In this document: positions 53,209 through 61,738 of the stretch, piece by piece
How the letters are laid out: each line of letters starts with the position of its first letter
Numbering within the stretch: the first letter of the stretch is position 1
Source of the DNA: Sphingomonas faeni
GTDB taxonomy: Bacteria; Pseudomonadota; Alphaproteobacteria; Sphingomonadales; Sphingomonadaceae
Reading direction: 5' to 3'
Length of the DNA stretch: 64,000 nt
NCBI RefSeq assembly: GCF_024273235.1
Contig: NZ_JANBVH010000014.1
Location: 1 to 64,000, forward strand
The notes under the pieces: generated by a model
Databases searched by the model: none
What the model was told of the DNA's origin: nothing
The model's input: the letters and a program-made list of their open reading frames with translations, nothing else
Position numbers and translations under genes: made by a program

Positions 53209-54443
53209 GCTGCACTCTTTCTGGTGTCGTCGCGGAAGGTGAACTGGAACAGCAGCGCGATCACGGCCGCGGCGATCGCGGGGTACCACCACATATGCTG
53301 CCAGTCGGCGATGGTCGGCGATGCGGGCAGTTGCGCATACAGAAGCGCGCCGATCTGCGACCCGAGCAGCATGCCGACGCCGTAGGTGAACAAGGTCAGC
53401 ATGCCCTGCGCCTGCGCGTTGACGCCCTTGGGCGTGGCGATCGTGCCGGTGTAGATCGCGCCGGCGACGAAGAAGAAATCATAGCACACGCCGTGCAGCG
53501 CGACGCCGAGATACACCGCCCAGATCGACGAACCGCCATCGCCGATCGCGAACAGGGCGTAGCGCAACGCCCAGGCCGCCATGCCGACCAGCAGCAGCGG
53601 CTTCACGCCGAACCGGCGATACAGCCACGGCATCGAGAACATGAACACGAGTTCGGACATCTGCCCGATCGCCAGCGTGCCGCCGACGTTGTTGATGCCG
53701 GTCGCGCCGACATAGGGCGAGGCATAGGCGTAATACATCGCCAGCGGGATCGAGATCAGCGTCGCGCAGGTCATGAAGATCAGGAACGAGCGCTGGCGGA
53801 GCAACCCGAACGCCTCGACGCAGAACACCTGACGCAGCACGCTCTCGTCGCGCGGCGCGTCCGCCGTGACGTTCGGCAGCGTGAAACTGTAGAGGCCGAG
53901 CGCGATCGAGACGACCGCGGCGACGCGGAAGATCTCCGGGCTCGCCGATAGCCCCGCCCAGCCGATGATCAGGCCGGCGGTGATCCAGCCAAGCGTGCCG
54001 AACGCGCGGACGAACGGGAATTTGTCGGTCCGCTCGCCGAAGCTCTTCAGTGCGATCGTGTTCGCGAGGCCGACCGTCGGCATGTAGAGGATCATGTAGC
54101 AGAGCAGCAGCCAGACGAAGGTCCGGCCATTCTCCGGCGTCACCAGCGACGGCAGCACGAACAGCAGCACGCCGCCGATCAGGTGCAGGATCACCATCAG
54201 CATCCGCGGGCTGACATACCGCGCCGCCGCCATGCCGAGCAGGAACGAGCCAACGATCGACGCGATCGGCCCGACCGAAAAGGCGTTGCCGATCAGGTTG
54301 CCGATGCCGACCGTCTGCATGACGAGGCCGAGGGTTACGGTCCAGGCGCCCCATACGAAGAACTGCATGAACATCATGGCGCTCAGGCGGCCCGTCAGCA
54401 GACCGGCTGGCATGGCCTGGGACCCAGTATCTGCACTCGCCAT
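53205..54443 (-). CDS. MFS transporter of the nucleoside:H+ symporter (NupG/XapB-like) type
   Basis: This 412-residue inner-membrane protein has about twelve hydrophobic helices and resembles the NHS family of the major facilitator superfamily. Typical stretches are MMFMQFFVWGAWTVTLG, MPTVGLANTIALKSF, FPFVRAFGTLGWI and YDFFFVAGAIY. Members import nucleosides, but relatives in sugar operons carry sugars. As first gene of this operon it probably imports the periplasmic product for the two cytoplasmic enzymes. GAGAGG lies before the ATG. It diverges from a LacI regulator across a 125-base region with an inverted repeat. Confidence 0.88.
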   Translation of the reverse strand: MASADTGSQAMPAGLLTGRLSAMMFMQFFVWGAWTVTLGLVMQTVGIGNLIGNAFSVGPIASIVGSFLLGMAAARYVSPRMLMVILHLIGGVLLFVLPSLVTPENGRTFVWLLLCYMILYMPTVGLANTIALKSFGERTDKFPFVRAFGTLGWITAGLIIGWAGLSASPEIFRVAAVVSIALGLYSFTLPNVTADAPRDESVLRQVFCVEAFGLLRQRSFLIFMTCATLISIPLAMYYAYASPYVGATGINNVGGTLAIGQMSELVFMFSMPWLYRRFGVKPLLLVGMAAWALRYALFAIGDGGSSIWAVYLGVALHGVCYDFFFVAGAIYTGTIATPKGVNAQAQGMLTLFTYGVGMLLGSQIGALLYAQLPASPTIADWQHMWWYPAIAAAVIALLFQFTFRDDTRKSAA

Positions 54444-54507
54444 TCGTTACCTCTCCGCTCGCAGTTTGCCTGCTTGTCGGACATGAAGCTACGGAGCCGC
54501 GATCCGA

Positions 54508-54523
54508 ATGTAAAGGATTACAT
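54508..54523. promoter_or_regulatory. putative operator of the divergent LacI regulator
   Basis: ATGTAAAGGATTACAT is an inverted repeat with ATGTAA/TTACAT arms around a four-base centre, between the transporter and LacI genes. The palindrome GATATATATC follows at 54525-54534 and may be part of a -10 box. The position fits a repressor that controls both its own gene and the operon. Confidence 0.5.
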
Positions 54524-54568
54524 CGGATATATATCGACAGTGCCGACGACCGGATCCATGACGCGCTT

Positions 54569-55576
54569 ATGCCGACGATCATCGAAGTGGCCGCACTCGC
54601 GGGCGTCTCTACCGCAACCGTGTCGCGCGTGTTGAGCCGGCCCGAACAGGTGTCCGAGGATACCCGCCTGCGCGTGCTCGCGGTGGTCCGCGAATCGGGC
54701 TACGTACCCAACGTCGCCGCACGGAGCCTGCGGACGTTGCGCGCCGCCAAGATCCTGCTGACCGTCCCCGACATCTCCAACGCGTTCTTCGCCAGCGTCA
54801 TCCGCGGCGCCGAAGAAGCGGCGCGCGATGCCGGATACTCGGTCGTCGTCGGCGACACCCGGCACGACCCGGACGTCGAGGATCAATATGCCGACATGCT
54901 CTCGCGCCGCGAGGTCGACGGGCTGATCTTCCTCGGCCACCGCCTGCCCGCCAGCCTCGCCCCGATGCTGTCACGAAAAGGCGCCGCCGCACCGATCGTC
55001 AATGGCTGCGAATACAGTCCGGACCTCGGCGTCCCCAGCGTCCATATCGACAATGCCGCCGCCAGCGCCGACGCGATCGAGCATCTGATCGGCCTCGGCC
55101 ATCGCAGGATCGGCGTCGTCACCGGCCCGGAGATCAGCCCGATCAGCCGGGACCGTCTCGCCGGCGCGATCGACGCCGCGACCCGCGCCGGCCTGCGCGA
55201 CAGCCTGCACATCCGCATCGGCGACTATTCCGCGGGCTCGGCGATCGACCATACCCGCGACCTGATCGCGCAGGACGTGACCGCGCTCTTCTGCTTCAGC
55301 GACGAAATGGCGATGGGCGCGCTTAGCGCGATCGGCGACGCGGGGCTGTCATGCCCGAAGGACGTTTCGGTCATCGGCTTCGACGACCTTCCGCTCGCGC
55401 GCTATTTCCAACCGCCGCTGACGACGATCGCCCAGCCAAAAGCGATGATCGGTCGCCGCACCGTCGAGTTGCTCGTCGACATATTGCACGGCGTCGACAG
55501 CCCGTCGCGACAGGTCACGCTCGATCACGAACTCATCGTTCGCGGCAGCACTGCACAGCCAGCTTCGGCTCGCTGA
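54569..55576 (+). CDS. LacI-family transcriptional regulator
   Basis: This 335-residue regulator starts with the LacI helix-turn-helix (TIIEVAALAGVSTATVSRVL, residues 3-22) and a hinge helix (NVAARSLRT). The periplasmic-binding-protein-like effector domain follows, with VDGLIFLGHR, GHRRIGVVTG, ALFCFSDEMAMGAL and VIGFDDLPLARYF. It probably binds a sugar or keto-sugar from the divergent pathway and represses the operon through the nearby inverted repeat. GH92 follows 84 bases downstream in the same direction. No effector can be named. Confidence 0.94.
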   Translation: MPTIIEVAALAGVSTATVSRVLSRPEQVSEDTRLRVLAVVRESGYVPNVAARSLRTLRAAKILLTVPDISNAFFASVIRGAEEAARDAGYSVVVGDTRHDPDVEDQYADMLSRREVDGLIFLGHRLPASLAPMLSRKGAAAPIVNGCEYSPDLGVPSVHIDNAAASADAIEHLIGLGHRRIGVVTGPEISPISRDRLAGAIDAATRAGLRDSLHIRIGDYSAGSAIDHTRDLIAQDVTALFCFSDEMAMGALSAIGDAGLSCPKDVSVIGFDDLPLARYFQPPLTTIAQPKAMIGRRTVELLVDILHGVDSPSRQVTLDHELIVRGSTAQPASAR

Positions 55577-55660
55577 CCGATTAAATCGGGCGGCGCTTCT
55601 CAGATCGACGATCGCCTGCAATATTCGGCGGCAATCACTTCCTCCATACGGGCGATCTCG

Positions 55661-57994
55661 ATGTCGGTTTTCAAGCGATCACGCCTTGCGGGCGCCTTGC
55701 TGGGTTTGTTTCTCTCCACCAGCGCCTATGGCCAAGACGCGGCCAGACCGAGCGATGCGATCGATCCGTTCATCGGGACGGGCGGCGAAGGGCACACGTT
55801 CCCTGGGGCGGTCGCGCCGTTCGGCATGGTCCAGTTGTCGCCGGATACCGATACGTCGTGCGTCATCCGCACCTGCTACGGCCACGCCGCCGGCTATCGC
55901 TACGACGACCCCACGATCGAGGGGTTCAGCCACACGCATTTCTCGGGCGCAGGGCACTCCGATCTGGGCGATATCCTCGTCATGCCGGTGTCGGGCGACA
56001 CGGTGCCGATGGACCCCGGCACGCCCGCTGCACCCGGCTATCGCTCGCGCTTTTCGCATGCCAGCGAGGTCGCCAAGCCGGGCTATTACGCCGTCACGCT
56101 GGACGGTCCCGGCGTGCGTGCGGAAATGACCGCGGGCACGCGGATCGGCGTGCATCGCTACAGCTTTCCCAAGGGCAAGGCCGCGCATCTCGTGGTCGAT
56201 CTGCGATCGTCGCTCTATAATTACCCCGGCAAGATTCTGTGGTCGGGGCTGCACATGCGGGACGACGGCGTGCTTACCGGCTTCCGCGAGACGCGCGGCT
56301 GGGCGCCGGGGCGCAAGCTCTACTTCGCGATGCGGTTTTCCGCGCCGCTGGTCGGCCACGCGCTGGTCGATCGCGAGAAGGACGTCGCGTACAAGGGATT
56401 CCAGGGTCCAGGCCGGGGCAGCGATGCGCTGGCAGAGAAACTGGGTCGGGCGCTGGAGGCGCGACTCGATTTCGGTCTGCTCGATGCCCCGCTCGAAGTG
56501 AAGGTCGGGATATCGGGGGTCGACGAGGCCGGAGCGCTCGCCAATCTGGACAGCGAGCCCGGCGGCTTCGACGCGGTCCGCACCAGGACGCAGGGCGACT
56601 GGGATAACGCGCTGGGCGCGGTCAAGTTCGAGGCGGCCGCGCCGATGCGCCGGATTTTCGCGACCGCGCTGTATCACAGCCTGCTCGCGCCGAGCGTCTG
56701 GAGCGACAGCGACGGGCGGTATCGCGGGCCCGACGATCAGGTGCATCAGGCCGACGGCTTCACGGTCCGCTCAACCTTCTCGCTCTGGGATACGTTCCGC
56801 GCCGAACACCCGCTGCTGACGCTGATCCAGCCGGAGAAGACCAATTCCGACATTGTCCGCTCGCTGATCGCCAGCCAGCGCCACAGTCCGGACGGAATCT
56901 TGCCGGTGTGGCAGTTTGCGGGGCGGGAGACGTGGACGATGATTGGTTATCATGCGGTCCCCGTTATCGCCGACGCGTATCTGAAGGGCATCGGCGGCTT
57001 CAGCGCGGACGCCGCGTTGCAGGCGATGGTCGCGAGCGCCGATCGCGCCGCATACGGCGGGCTCGGCGAGTATATCCAGCGCGGCTACGTCCCGATCGAC
57101 AAGGAGCCGGAGGCCGCATCGAAGACGGTCGAATATGCCTATGACGACTGGACGATCGCGCGAATGGCGCGCCGCATGGGCAAGACCGCCATCGCCGAAC
57201 GGTTCGAGAAGCGCGCGGGCAATTGGCGCAACAGCTTCGACGCGAAATCCGGCTGGCTGCGCGCAAGACTTGCTAACGGCAATTTCCGCACACCGTTCGA
57301 TCCGACCGCGATCAACTATGGCTCGGATTATACCGAGGGCAATGCGTGGCAATATAGCTGGTTCGTACCGCAGGATCAGGCGGGCCTGTTCCGGCTGCTT
57401 GGCGGCGATGCGAAGACCGTCAAGAAGCTCGATGCGATGTTCGAGTTCGACAATTCGAAGGTCGATTACAGCCATGCGGAGGATATCGCCGGGCTGATCG
57501 GCCAATATATCCACGGCAACGAGCCGAGCCACCACGTCGCGTATCTCTACAATTACGCCGGCGCACCGTGGCGGACGCAGGAACGGCTCGGGCAGATCGT
57601 CGCGAGCCAATATGGCGCCAAGCCCGAGGGGCTGAGCGGCAACGACGATCTCGGCCAGATGTCCGCATGGCTGGTGTTCACCGCACTCGGCTTTTATCCG
57701 GTCGCGCCGGGATCGAACGAATATGTGATCGGCCGCCCGTTCCTGTCGCAGGCGACGCTGGCGCTGCCCGGTGGCAAGCAGTTCGCGATCCGGACGGATA
57801 ATCTGTCGGATGCGAACCCGTATATCCGGTCGGTCACGCTGAACGGCACGCCCCTCACCCGCAGCTATCTGCGCGACGACGAGATCCGGCAGGGTGGCGA
57901 ATTGCGGTTCGTGATGGGCGCGCAGCCGAACAAAGCCTGGGGCAAGGGTGCGAAGGCCCGGCCGTTCTCGTCGTCGACTGCTCCCGTTAGGTAA
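55661..57994 (+). CDS. GH92 alpha-mannosidase
   Basis: This 777-residue secreted enzyme is a family 92 glycoside hydrolase, a calcium-dependent exo-acting alpha-mannosidase. The N-terminal beta-sandwich begins IDPFIGTGGEGHTFPGA and has HTHFSGAGHSDLGD. The (alpha/alpha)6 barrel shows TFSLWDTFRAEHPLLTLI, the DYTEGNAWQYSWFVPQD block and the catalytic Glu in NEPSHHVAYLYN. NDDLGQMSAWLVFTALGFYPVAPG closes it. The signal peptide ends at AYGQD. It may release mannose from host or plant N-glycans. It lies after the LacI gene and meets the MFS gene tail-to-tail 18 bases on. Confidence 0.95.
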   Translation: MSVFKRSRLAGALLGLFLSTSAYGQDAARPSDAIDPFIGTGGEGHTFPGAVAPFGMVQLSPDTDTSCVIRTCYGHAAGYRYDDPTIEGFSHTHFSGAGHSDLGDILVMPVSGDTVPMDPGTPAAPGYRSRFSHASEVAKPGYYAVTLDGPGVRAEMTAGTRIGVHRYSFPKGKAAHLVVDLRSSLYNYPGKILWSGLHMRDDGVLTGFRETRGWAPGRKLYFAMRFSAPLVGHALVDREKDVAYKGFQGPGRGSDALAEKLGRALEARLDFGLLDAPLEVKVGISGVDEAGALANLDSEPGGFDAVRTRTQGDWDNALGAVKFEAAAPMRRIFATALYHSLLAPSVWSDSDGRYRGPDDQVHQADGFTVRSTFSLWDTFRAEHPLLTLIQPEKTNSDIVRSLIASQRHSPDGILPVWQFAGRETWTMIGYHAVPVIADAYLKGIGGFSADAALQAMVASADRAAYGGLGEYIQRGYVPIDKEPEAASKTVEYAYDDWTIARMARRMGKTAIAERFEKRAGNWRNSFDAKSGWLRARLANGNFRTPFDPTAINYGSDYTEGNAWQYSWFVPQDQAGLFRLLGGDAKTVKKLDAMFEFDNSKVDYSHAEDIAGLIGQYIHGNEPSHHVAYLYNYAGAPWRTQERLGQIVASQYGAKPEGLSGNDDLGQMSAWLVFTALGFYPVAPGSNEYVIGRPFLSQATLALPGGKQFAIRTDNLSDANPYIRSVTLNGTPLTRSYLRDDEIRQGGELRFVMGAQPNKAWGKGAKARPFSSSTAPVR

Positions 57995-58012
57995 GTCCGG
58001 CAGCCTGGTCCG

Positions 58013-59512
58013 TCAGGCGTGCTCGTCGATGACTTCGGGAACACGCAGCATCGCCAGCGCCGCAAGCGCCATGACGACCGCAGCGAAGGCCATCGTCCAG
58101 ATCGGCTCGGTCGGGAAGAACGCCTTCAACACCGAGCCCATCAGCGTCGCGACCAGCAGCTGCGGCAGGACGATGAAGATGTTGAACAGGCCCATGTAGA
58201 TGCCGAGCTTGGCCTGCGGCAGGCTGGAGGCGAGGATCGCGTAGGGCATGGCGAGGATCGACGCCCAGGCGATGCCGATACCGATTTCGCTGACGATCAG
58301 CAGGGTCGGATCGCGCACCACGAGGAAGCTCGCGAACCCGGCGGCGCCGCACAGCAGGCACGCGATGTGCGTCTTCACGCGGCCGATCCGCTTCGCCAGC
58401 CGGGGCAGGATCAGCAGCGCGACCAGCGCGGCGACCGCGTTGTAGACCGCGAACAGCACGCCGACCCAGTCGCTGCCGGCATTATACGCGGCACTCGTCG
58501 CGTCGCTCGATCCGTACATGTATTGCGCCACGACGGGGGTGCTGAAGATCCACATGATGAACAGCGCGGACCAGCTGAAGAACTGGACGAGCGCGAGGCG
58601 TTTCATCACGTCGGGCATGTCGCCGAAATCGCCGACGATCTGGCTCAGCGCGTTGTCGGTGTTGCCGCCGCGCGCGAGGGCGATGGCGACGAGGCTGGCG
58701 ACGCCGAACGCGACGAGCAGCCCGCCGAGCAGGTACACTTCCTTCTGCAACGCGAGTTGGGGGACCGCTACGATCACCGCCATGCCGGCGACGATCCAGG
58801 CAAAGCTGGTCGCGAAGCCGCGACTGGCAAGCGCGCGGACCGGTGCGGGCAGTGCCTCGTCCGTGTCACGCTCGGCGAACGACGCCATCTGGTCGGGGCT
58901 GTATTCGCGCGTGTTGCCGACCGTCCAGAGCACCGCCAGCAGCAACGCGGCACCGCCGAACCAGAAGCTGTAGCGCACCGTATCGGGCACCCCTGCGAGC
59001 GCATCGCCCGACACACCGAGATGCGCGAGCACGAACGGGAAGATCGAGCCGACCACCGCGCCGGCGCCGATGAACGCGGTCTGGAGCGCATAGCCGGCGG
59101 TGTGCTGGTCCTTGCGCAGCATGTCGCCGACGAACGCGCGGAACGGCTCCATCGAGACGTTGACCGAGGCGTCGAGCACCCACAATGTCAGCGCGGCAAG
59201 CCACAGCATCCTGGCCTCGGGCATCACGAACAGCGCGAGCGCGGCGAGTAGGGCGCCGGCGAAGAAATAGGGGCGGCGGCGGCCGAAGCGGGTCCAGGTG
59301 CGATCGCTGTAATGGCCGATGATCGGCTGGACGAGCAGCCCGGTCAGCGGTGCTGCGACCCATAGATAGGATAGGTCGTCGAGCGATCCGCCGAGCGTCT
59401 GGAAGATCCGGCTCATATTGGCGTTCTGCAGCGCGAAGCCGATCTGAATGCCGAAAAAGCCGAAGCTGATATTCCAAAGGCCGGCAAAGCCCTGGACTGG
59501 TTTCTCGTTCAA
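58013..59512 (-). CDS. SLC45-type sugar transporter (MalY-like MFS)
   Basis: This 499-residue inner-membrane protein resembles the SLC45/sucrose-maltose branch of the major facilitator superfamily, including MalY of Caulobacter. It has about twelve helices; the signatures are FGFFGIQIGFALQNANMSRIF, the RFGRRRP loop and DASVNVSMEPFRAFVGDML. The frame is open upstream to 60418, but there is no ATG in the first hydrophobic segment; TTG 59512 has AAGGGAG at good spacing. An ATACG-type operator candidate lies about 90 bases upstream. It would carry maltose-like disaccharides into the cytoplasm after uptake by the receptor at 61739. Confidence 0.88.
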   Translation of the reverse strand: MNEKPVQGFAGLWNISFGFFGIQIGFALQNANMSRIFQTLGGSLDDLSYLWVAAPLTGLLVQPIIGHYSDRTWTRFGRRRPYFFAGALLAALALFVMPEARMLWLAALTLWVLDASVNVSMEPFRAFVGDMLRKDQHTAGYALQTAFIGAGAVVGSIFPFVLAHLGVSGDALAGVPDTVRYSFWFGGAALLLAVLWTVGNTREYSPDQMASFAERDTDEALPAPVRALASRGFATSFAWIVAGMAVIVAVPQLALQKEVYLLGGLLVAFGVASLVAIALARGGNTDNALSQIVGDFGDMPDVMKRLALVQFFSWSALFIMWIFSTPVVAQYMYGSSDATSAAYNAGSDWVGVLFAVYNAVAALVALLILPRLAKRIGRVKTHIACLLCGAAGFASFLVVRDPTLLIVSEIGIGIAWASILAMPYAILASSLPQAKLGIYMGLFNIFIVLPQLLVATLMGSVLKAFFPTEPIWTMAFAAVVMALAALAMLRVPEVIDEHA

Positions 59513-59596
59513 AACGCGGCTCTCCCTTGGCCGTCGCTTGTCTGCACGACGATCCTGCCGGTCCGGCTTGACGCCAAGCGGCGGTCGAAACAACCA

Positions 59597-59610
59597 TGCA
59601 TACGAATACC
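59597..59610. promoter_or_regulatory. putative LacI-type operator, mal-like regulon
   Basis: TGCATACGAATACC lies between the divergent MFS and DUF6445 genes. It matches the complement of the 61597-61610 site (GGCATACGTATTCA) at 10 of 14 positions. It could control both divergent genes. Confidence 0.45.
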
Positions 59611-59635
59611 TTGCCTCGTCGCGCACCCGCGCGGC

Positions 59636-60328
59636 ATGAAGACCGCAATGACCGACATGCCGAAAACCAAGCTGCATCTCCGGGGCCGGGAGCAGCGTCC
59701 GCTGATCGCGATCGACGATTTCTGGCCCGATCCGGACGCGCTGCGCGAGGATGCGGCGAGCCTGCGGATGACCGCGATCGGCCCGCATTATCCCGGTGTC
59801 CGCGCCGAGGTCCCGCCTCGCCTTGCGGAGACGATGCGCCGCCGGATCGCGCCGTTGCTGGCGGAGCATTTCGGTCTCGATCCGGCGCCGGCGGTGTCGG
59901 AAGCCTATTATTCGCTGGTCACCACGGCGCCCGCCGATCTGGCGCCGATCCAGCGGCTGCCGCATTTCGATGGCGTGGAGCCGCGGCGGATCGCGGTGCT
60001 GCTGTTCCTGGGGCATGGCGAGCAAGGCGGCACCGCCTTTTACCGGCAGCGGTCGACGGGGTTCGAGAGCGTCGATGCGGTGCGGCTCGATCGGTTCAAG
60101 GCTGAGTTGGAGGCGGGCGTTCAGGCGTTTGGGATGCCGGAAGCGTCCTACATTGCCGGCGACACGGCGCTGTACGAGTGTGTCGGGGTCCAGCCGGCGC
60201 GCTTCAACCGGGCGCTCGTCTATGCGGGGAATACGCTGCACTGCGCGTATCTGCCGCCGGAGGTGGTGCTGAGTTCGGACCCGCTGGCCGGGCGGCTGAC
60301 GCTGAATCTCTTCCTGTTCGACGATTGA
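59636..60328 (+). CDS. DUF6445 family protein (2OG-oxygenase-like)
   Basis: This 230-residue protein fits the DUF6445 group, which looks like an Fe(II)/2-oxoglutarate dioxygenase. A putative metal motif is His110-Phe-Asp112 in LPHFDGVEP, a distal His is in GNTLHCAYL, and an Arg follows in GRLTLNLF for 2-oxoglutarate. No signal peptide is visible. Three in-frame ATG codons (59636, 59648, 59657) compete, none with a strong ribosome binding site. Such genes recur near TonB receptors and halogenase-like genes in Sphingomonadales and Caulobacterales. The role is unknown; modification of a protein or a small molecule are both possible. Confidence 0.72.
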   Translation: MKTAMTDMPKTKLHLRGREQRPLIAIDDFWPDPDALREDAASLRMTAIGPHYPGVRAEVPPRLAETMRRRIAPLLAEHFGLDPAPAVSEAYYSLVTTAPADLAPIQRLPHFDGVEPRRIAVLLFLGHGEQGGTAFYRQRSTGFESVDAVRLDRFKAELEAGVQAFGMPEASYIAGDTALYECVGVQPARFNRALVYAGNTLHCAYLPPEVVLSSDPLAGRLTLNLFLFDD

Positions 60329-60341
60329 GCGGCCACCCGTA

Positions 60342-60476
60342 CACGTGATCCTCCCCCGCCAGGGGGGGGTGGCGCCGAAGGTGACGGAGGGGGAGGTTAC
60401 GCAACAGCGGTTGCTCATGCCGCCCCCTCCGTCAGGCTGACGCCTGCCACCTCCCCCTGGCGGGGGAGGATCATGT
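60342..60476. repeat. long imperfect inverted repeat of the sphingomonad type
   Basis: GTGATCCTCCCCCGCCAGGG near the left end and CCTGGCGGGGGAGGATCATG near the right end are near complements, and the inner parts GACGGAGGGGGAGG and CCCCCTCCGTCAGG also pair. The arms of about 55 bases enclose a short spacer near TTACGCAACAGCGG. It fills the gap between the convergent DUF6445 and LacI genes. Confidence 0.85.
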
Positions 60477-60480
60477 CGGG

Positions 60481-61503
60481 CTACGCCCCGCTGCTTGCGC
60501 GGATCACCAGTCGGGTTGGCAGGGGGGCGTCTTCGGACACTTCGCCGCGCAGTCTCGCCAGCAGCGTGCGCACCAGCGCCTCCCCCGCCCGGCGCGCGTC
60601 CTGCGTGACGGTCGTCAGCGGCGGGTTGGTCAGTTGCGCGGAGGCGATGTCGTCGAAGCCGACGATCGCGACGTCGTCGGGGATCGATCGCCCCGCCGCC
60701 GCCAGCGCGCGCATCGCACCGATCGCGATGCTGTCGCTCGCCGCGAAGATCGCATCATACTCGGCACCGCGCCGTGCGAGTTCGGCGACCGCGTCCTGCC
60801 CGGCGTCCTCGGTGGTGATCGCATCGACTTGCAACGCGTCGTCCACCGTCAGACCAGCCGCCTCCAGCGCATCGTGATATCCGCGGTAGCGATCCTCGAG
60901 TTCGGGATACCGTCCGTCGGCCGTGCCCAGGAACGCAATCCGGCGCCGCCCTTGCGCGATCAGGTGCGCGGTCGCCGCCTCGCCGCCGCCGCGGTTGTCC
61001 GAGCCGACCGTGATCCCCGCCGGCCCGGTGCCGACCGCGCCCCAGCGCACCACCTTGGTCCCCTGTTCGGTGAGGTGATCGAGGCGCGCGCGATAGGCTT
61101 CATAGTCGCCATAGCCGAGCAGGATGATGCCGTCGGCCTTGCGACTGTCCTGGTAATCGACGTGCCAGTCGCCCGACAATTGCTGGAACGAGATCAGCAG
61201 ATCGTACCCGGCGCGTGCGCAGGCATGCGTGATCGAGCCGAGCATCGACAGGAAGAACGGGTTGATGGTGGAATCGTCTTCGGCGGGTTCCTCGAAGAAC
61301 AGCAGCGCCAGCGTGTTCGCCGACTGGCTCCGCAGCGACGACGCATGTTTGTCGACGGCATAATGCAGGCTTCGCGCGATCGCCTCGATCCGCTGACGGG
61401 TCTGCGGATTGACCGATTTGGATCCGCGCAGCGCGCGCGACACCGTCGGCTGCGACACGCCGGCCAGTTGCGCGATGTCGAACGAGGTCGGGCGGCGCCC
61501 CAT
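60481..61503 (-). CDS. LacI-family transcriptional regulator (MalI-like)
   Basis: This 340-residue regulator begins MGRRPTSFDIAQLAGVSQ, with the LacI helix-turn-helix extending through TVSRALRG and the hinge helix around KHASSLRSQ. The effector domain shows INPFFLSMLGSIT, KADGIILLGYGDYEAY, GRRRIAFLGTADGRYPE and VAIVGFDDIASAQL. The frame opens upstream to a TTG at 61551, but ATG 61503 begins the conserved part. It is divergent from the MalA-like receptor, with an ATACGTAT palindrome between them, so it probably represses the receptor and itself. Maltose-type sugars are the likely inducer by analogy with Caulobacter. Confidence 0.92.
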   Translation of the reverse strand: MGRRPTSFDIAQLAGVSQPTVSRALRGSKSVNPQTRQRIEAIARSLHYAVDKHASSLRSQSANTLALLFFEEPAEDDSTINPFFLSMLGSITHACARAGYDLLISFQQLSGDWHVDYQDSRKADGIILLGYGDYEAYRARLDHLTEQGTKVVRWGAVGTGPAGITVGSDNRGGGEAATAHLIAQGRRRIAFLGTADGRYPELEDRYRGYHDALEAAGLTVDDALQVDAITTEDAGQDAVAELARRGAEYDAIFAASDSIAIGAMRALAAAGRSIPDDVAIVGFDDIASAQLTNPPLTTVTQDARRAGEALVRTLLARLRGEVSEDAPLPTRLVIRASSGA

Positions 61504-61596
61504 CACCAGCGCCTTTGTCGGGGCCAGCGCCGGGGCCGATTTCGGCGCCAACTTCGGGGGACGTGGTCCAGAAGAGACATGGTCTGCATGAAACAG

Positions 61597-61610
61597 TGAA
61601 TACGTATGCC
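61597..61610. promoter_or_regulatory. putative LacI-type operator with ATACGTAT core
   Basis: TGAATACGTATGCC contains the perfect palindrome ATACGTAT and lies between the divergent LacI and TonB-receptor genes. A matching site lies in front of the MFS transporter. The spacing to both genes is suitable for repression. Confidence 0.55.
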
Positions 61611-61738
61611 CGTCCCTTTTGCAACGACCCCGGCCGAAATATAGCCGTCTTGCGACAATCGACGCGGAAGCACGACGTCGAGGCTATCGATACAAGTCAT
61701 TGAGGATGCGCGGGATCATTCCCGCCAAAGGGGTATTC

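Noticed and set aside
59513..60418. N-terminal extension of the MFS transporter
   Set aside because: It runs antisense to the DUF6445 gene, is Arg-rich and has no membrane segments; TTG 59512 with AAGGGAG is the better start.
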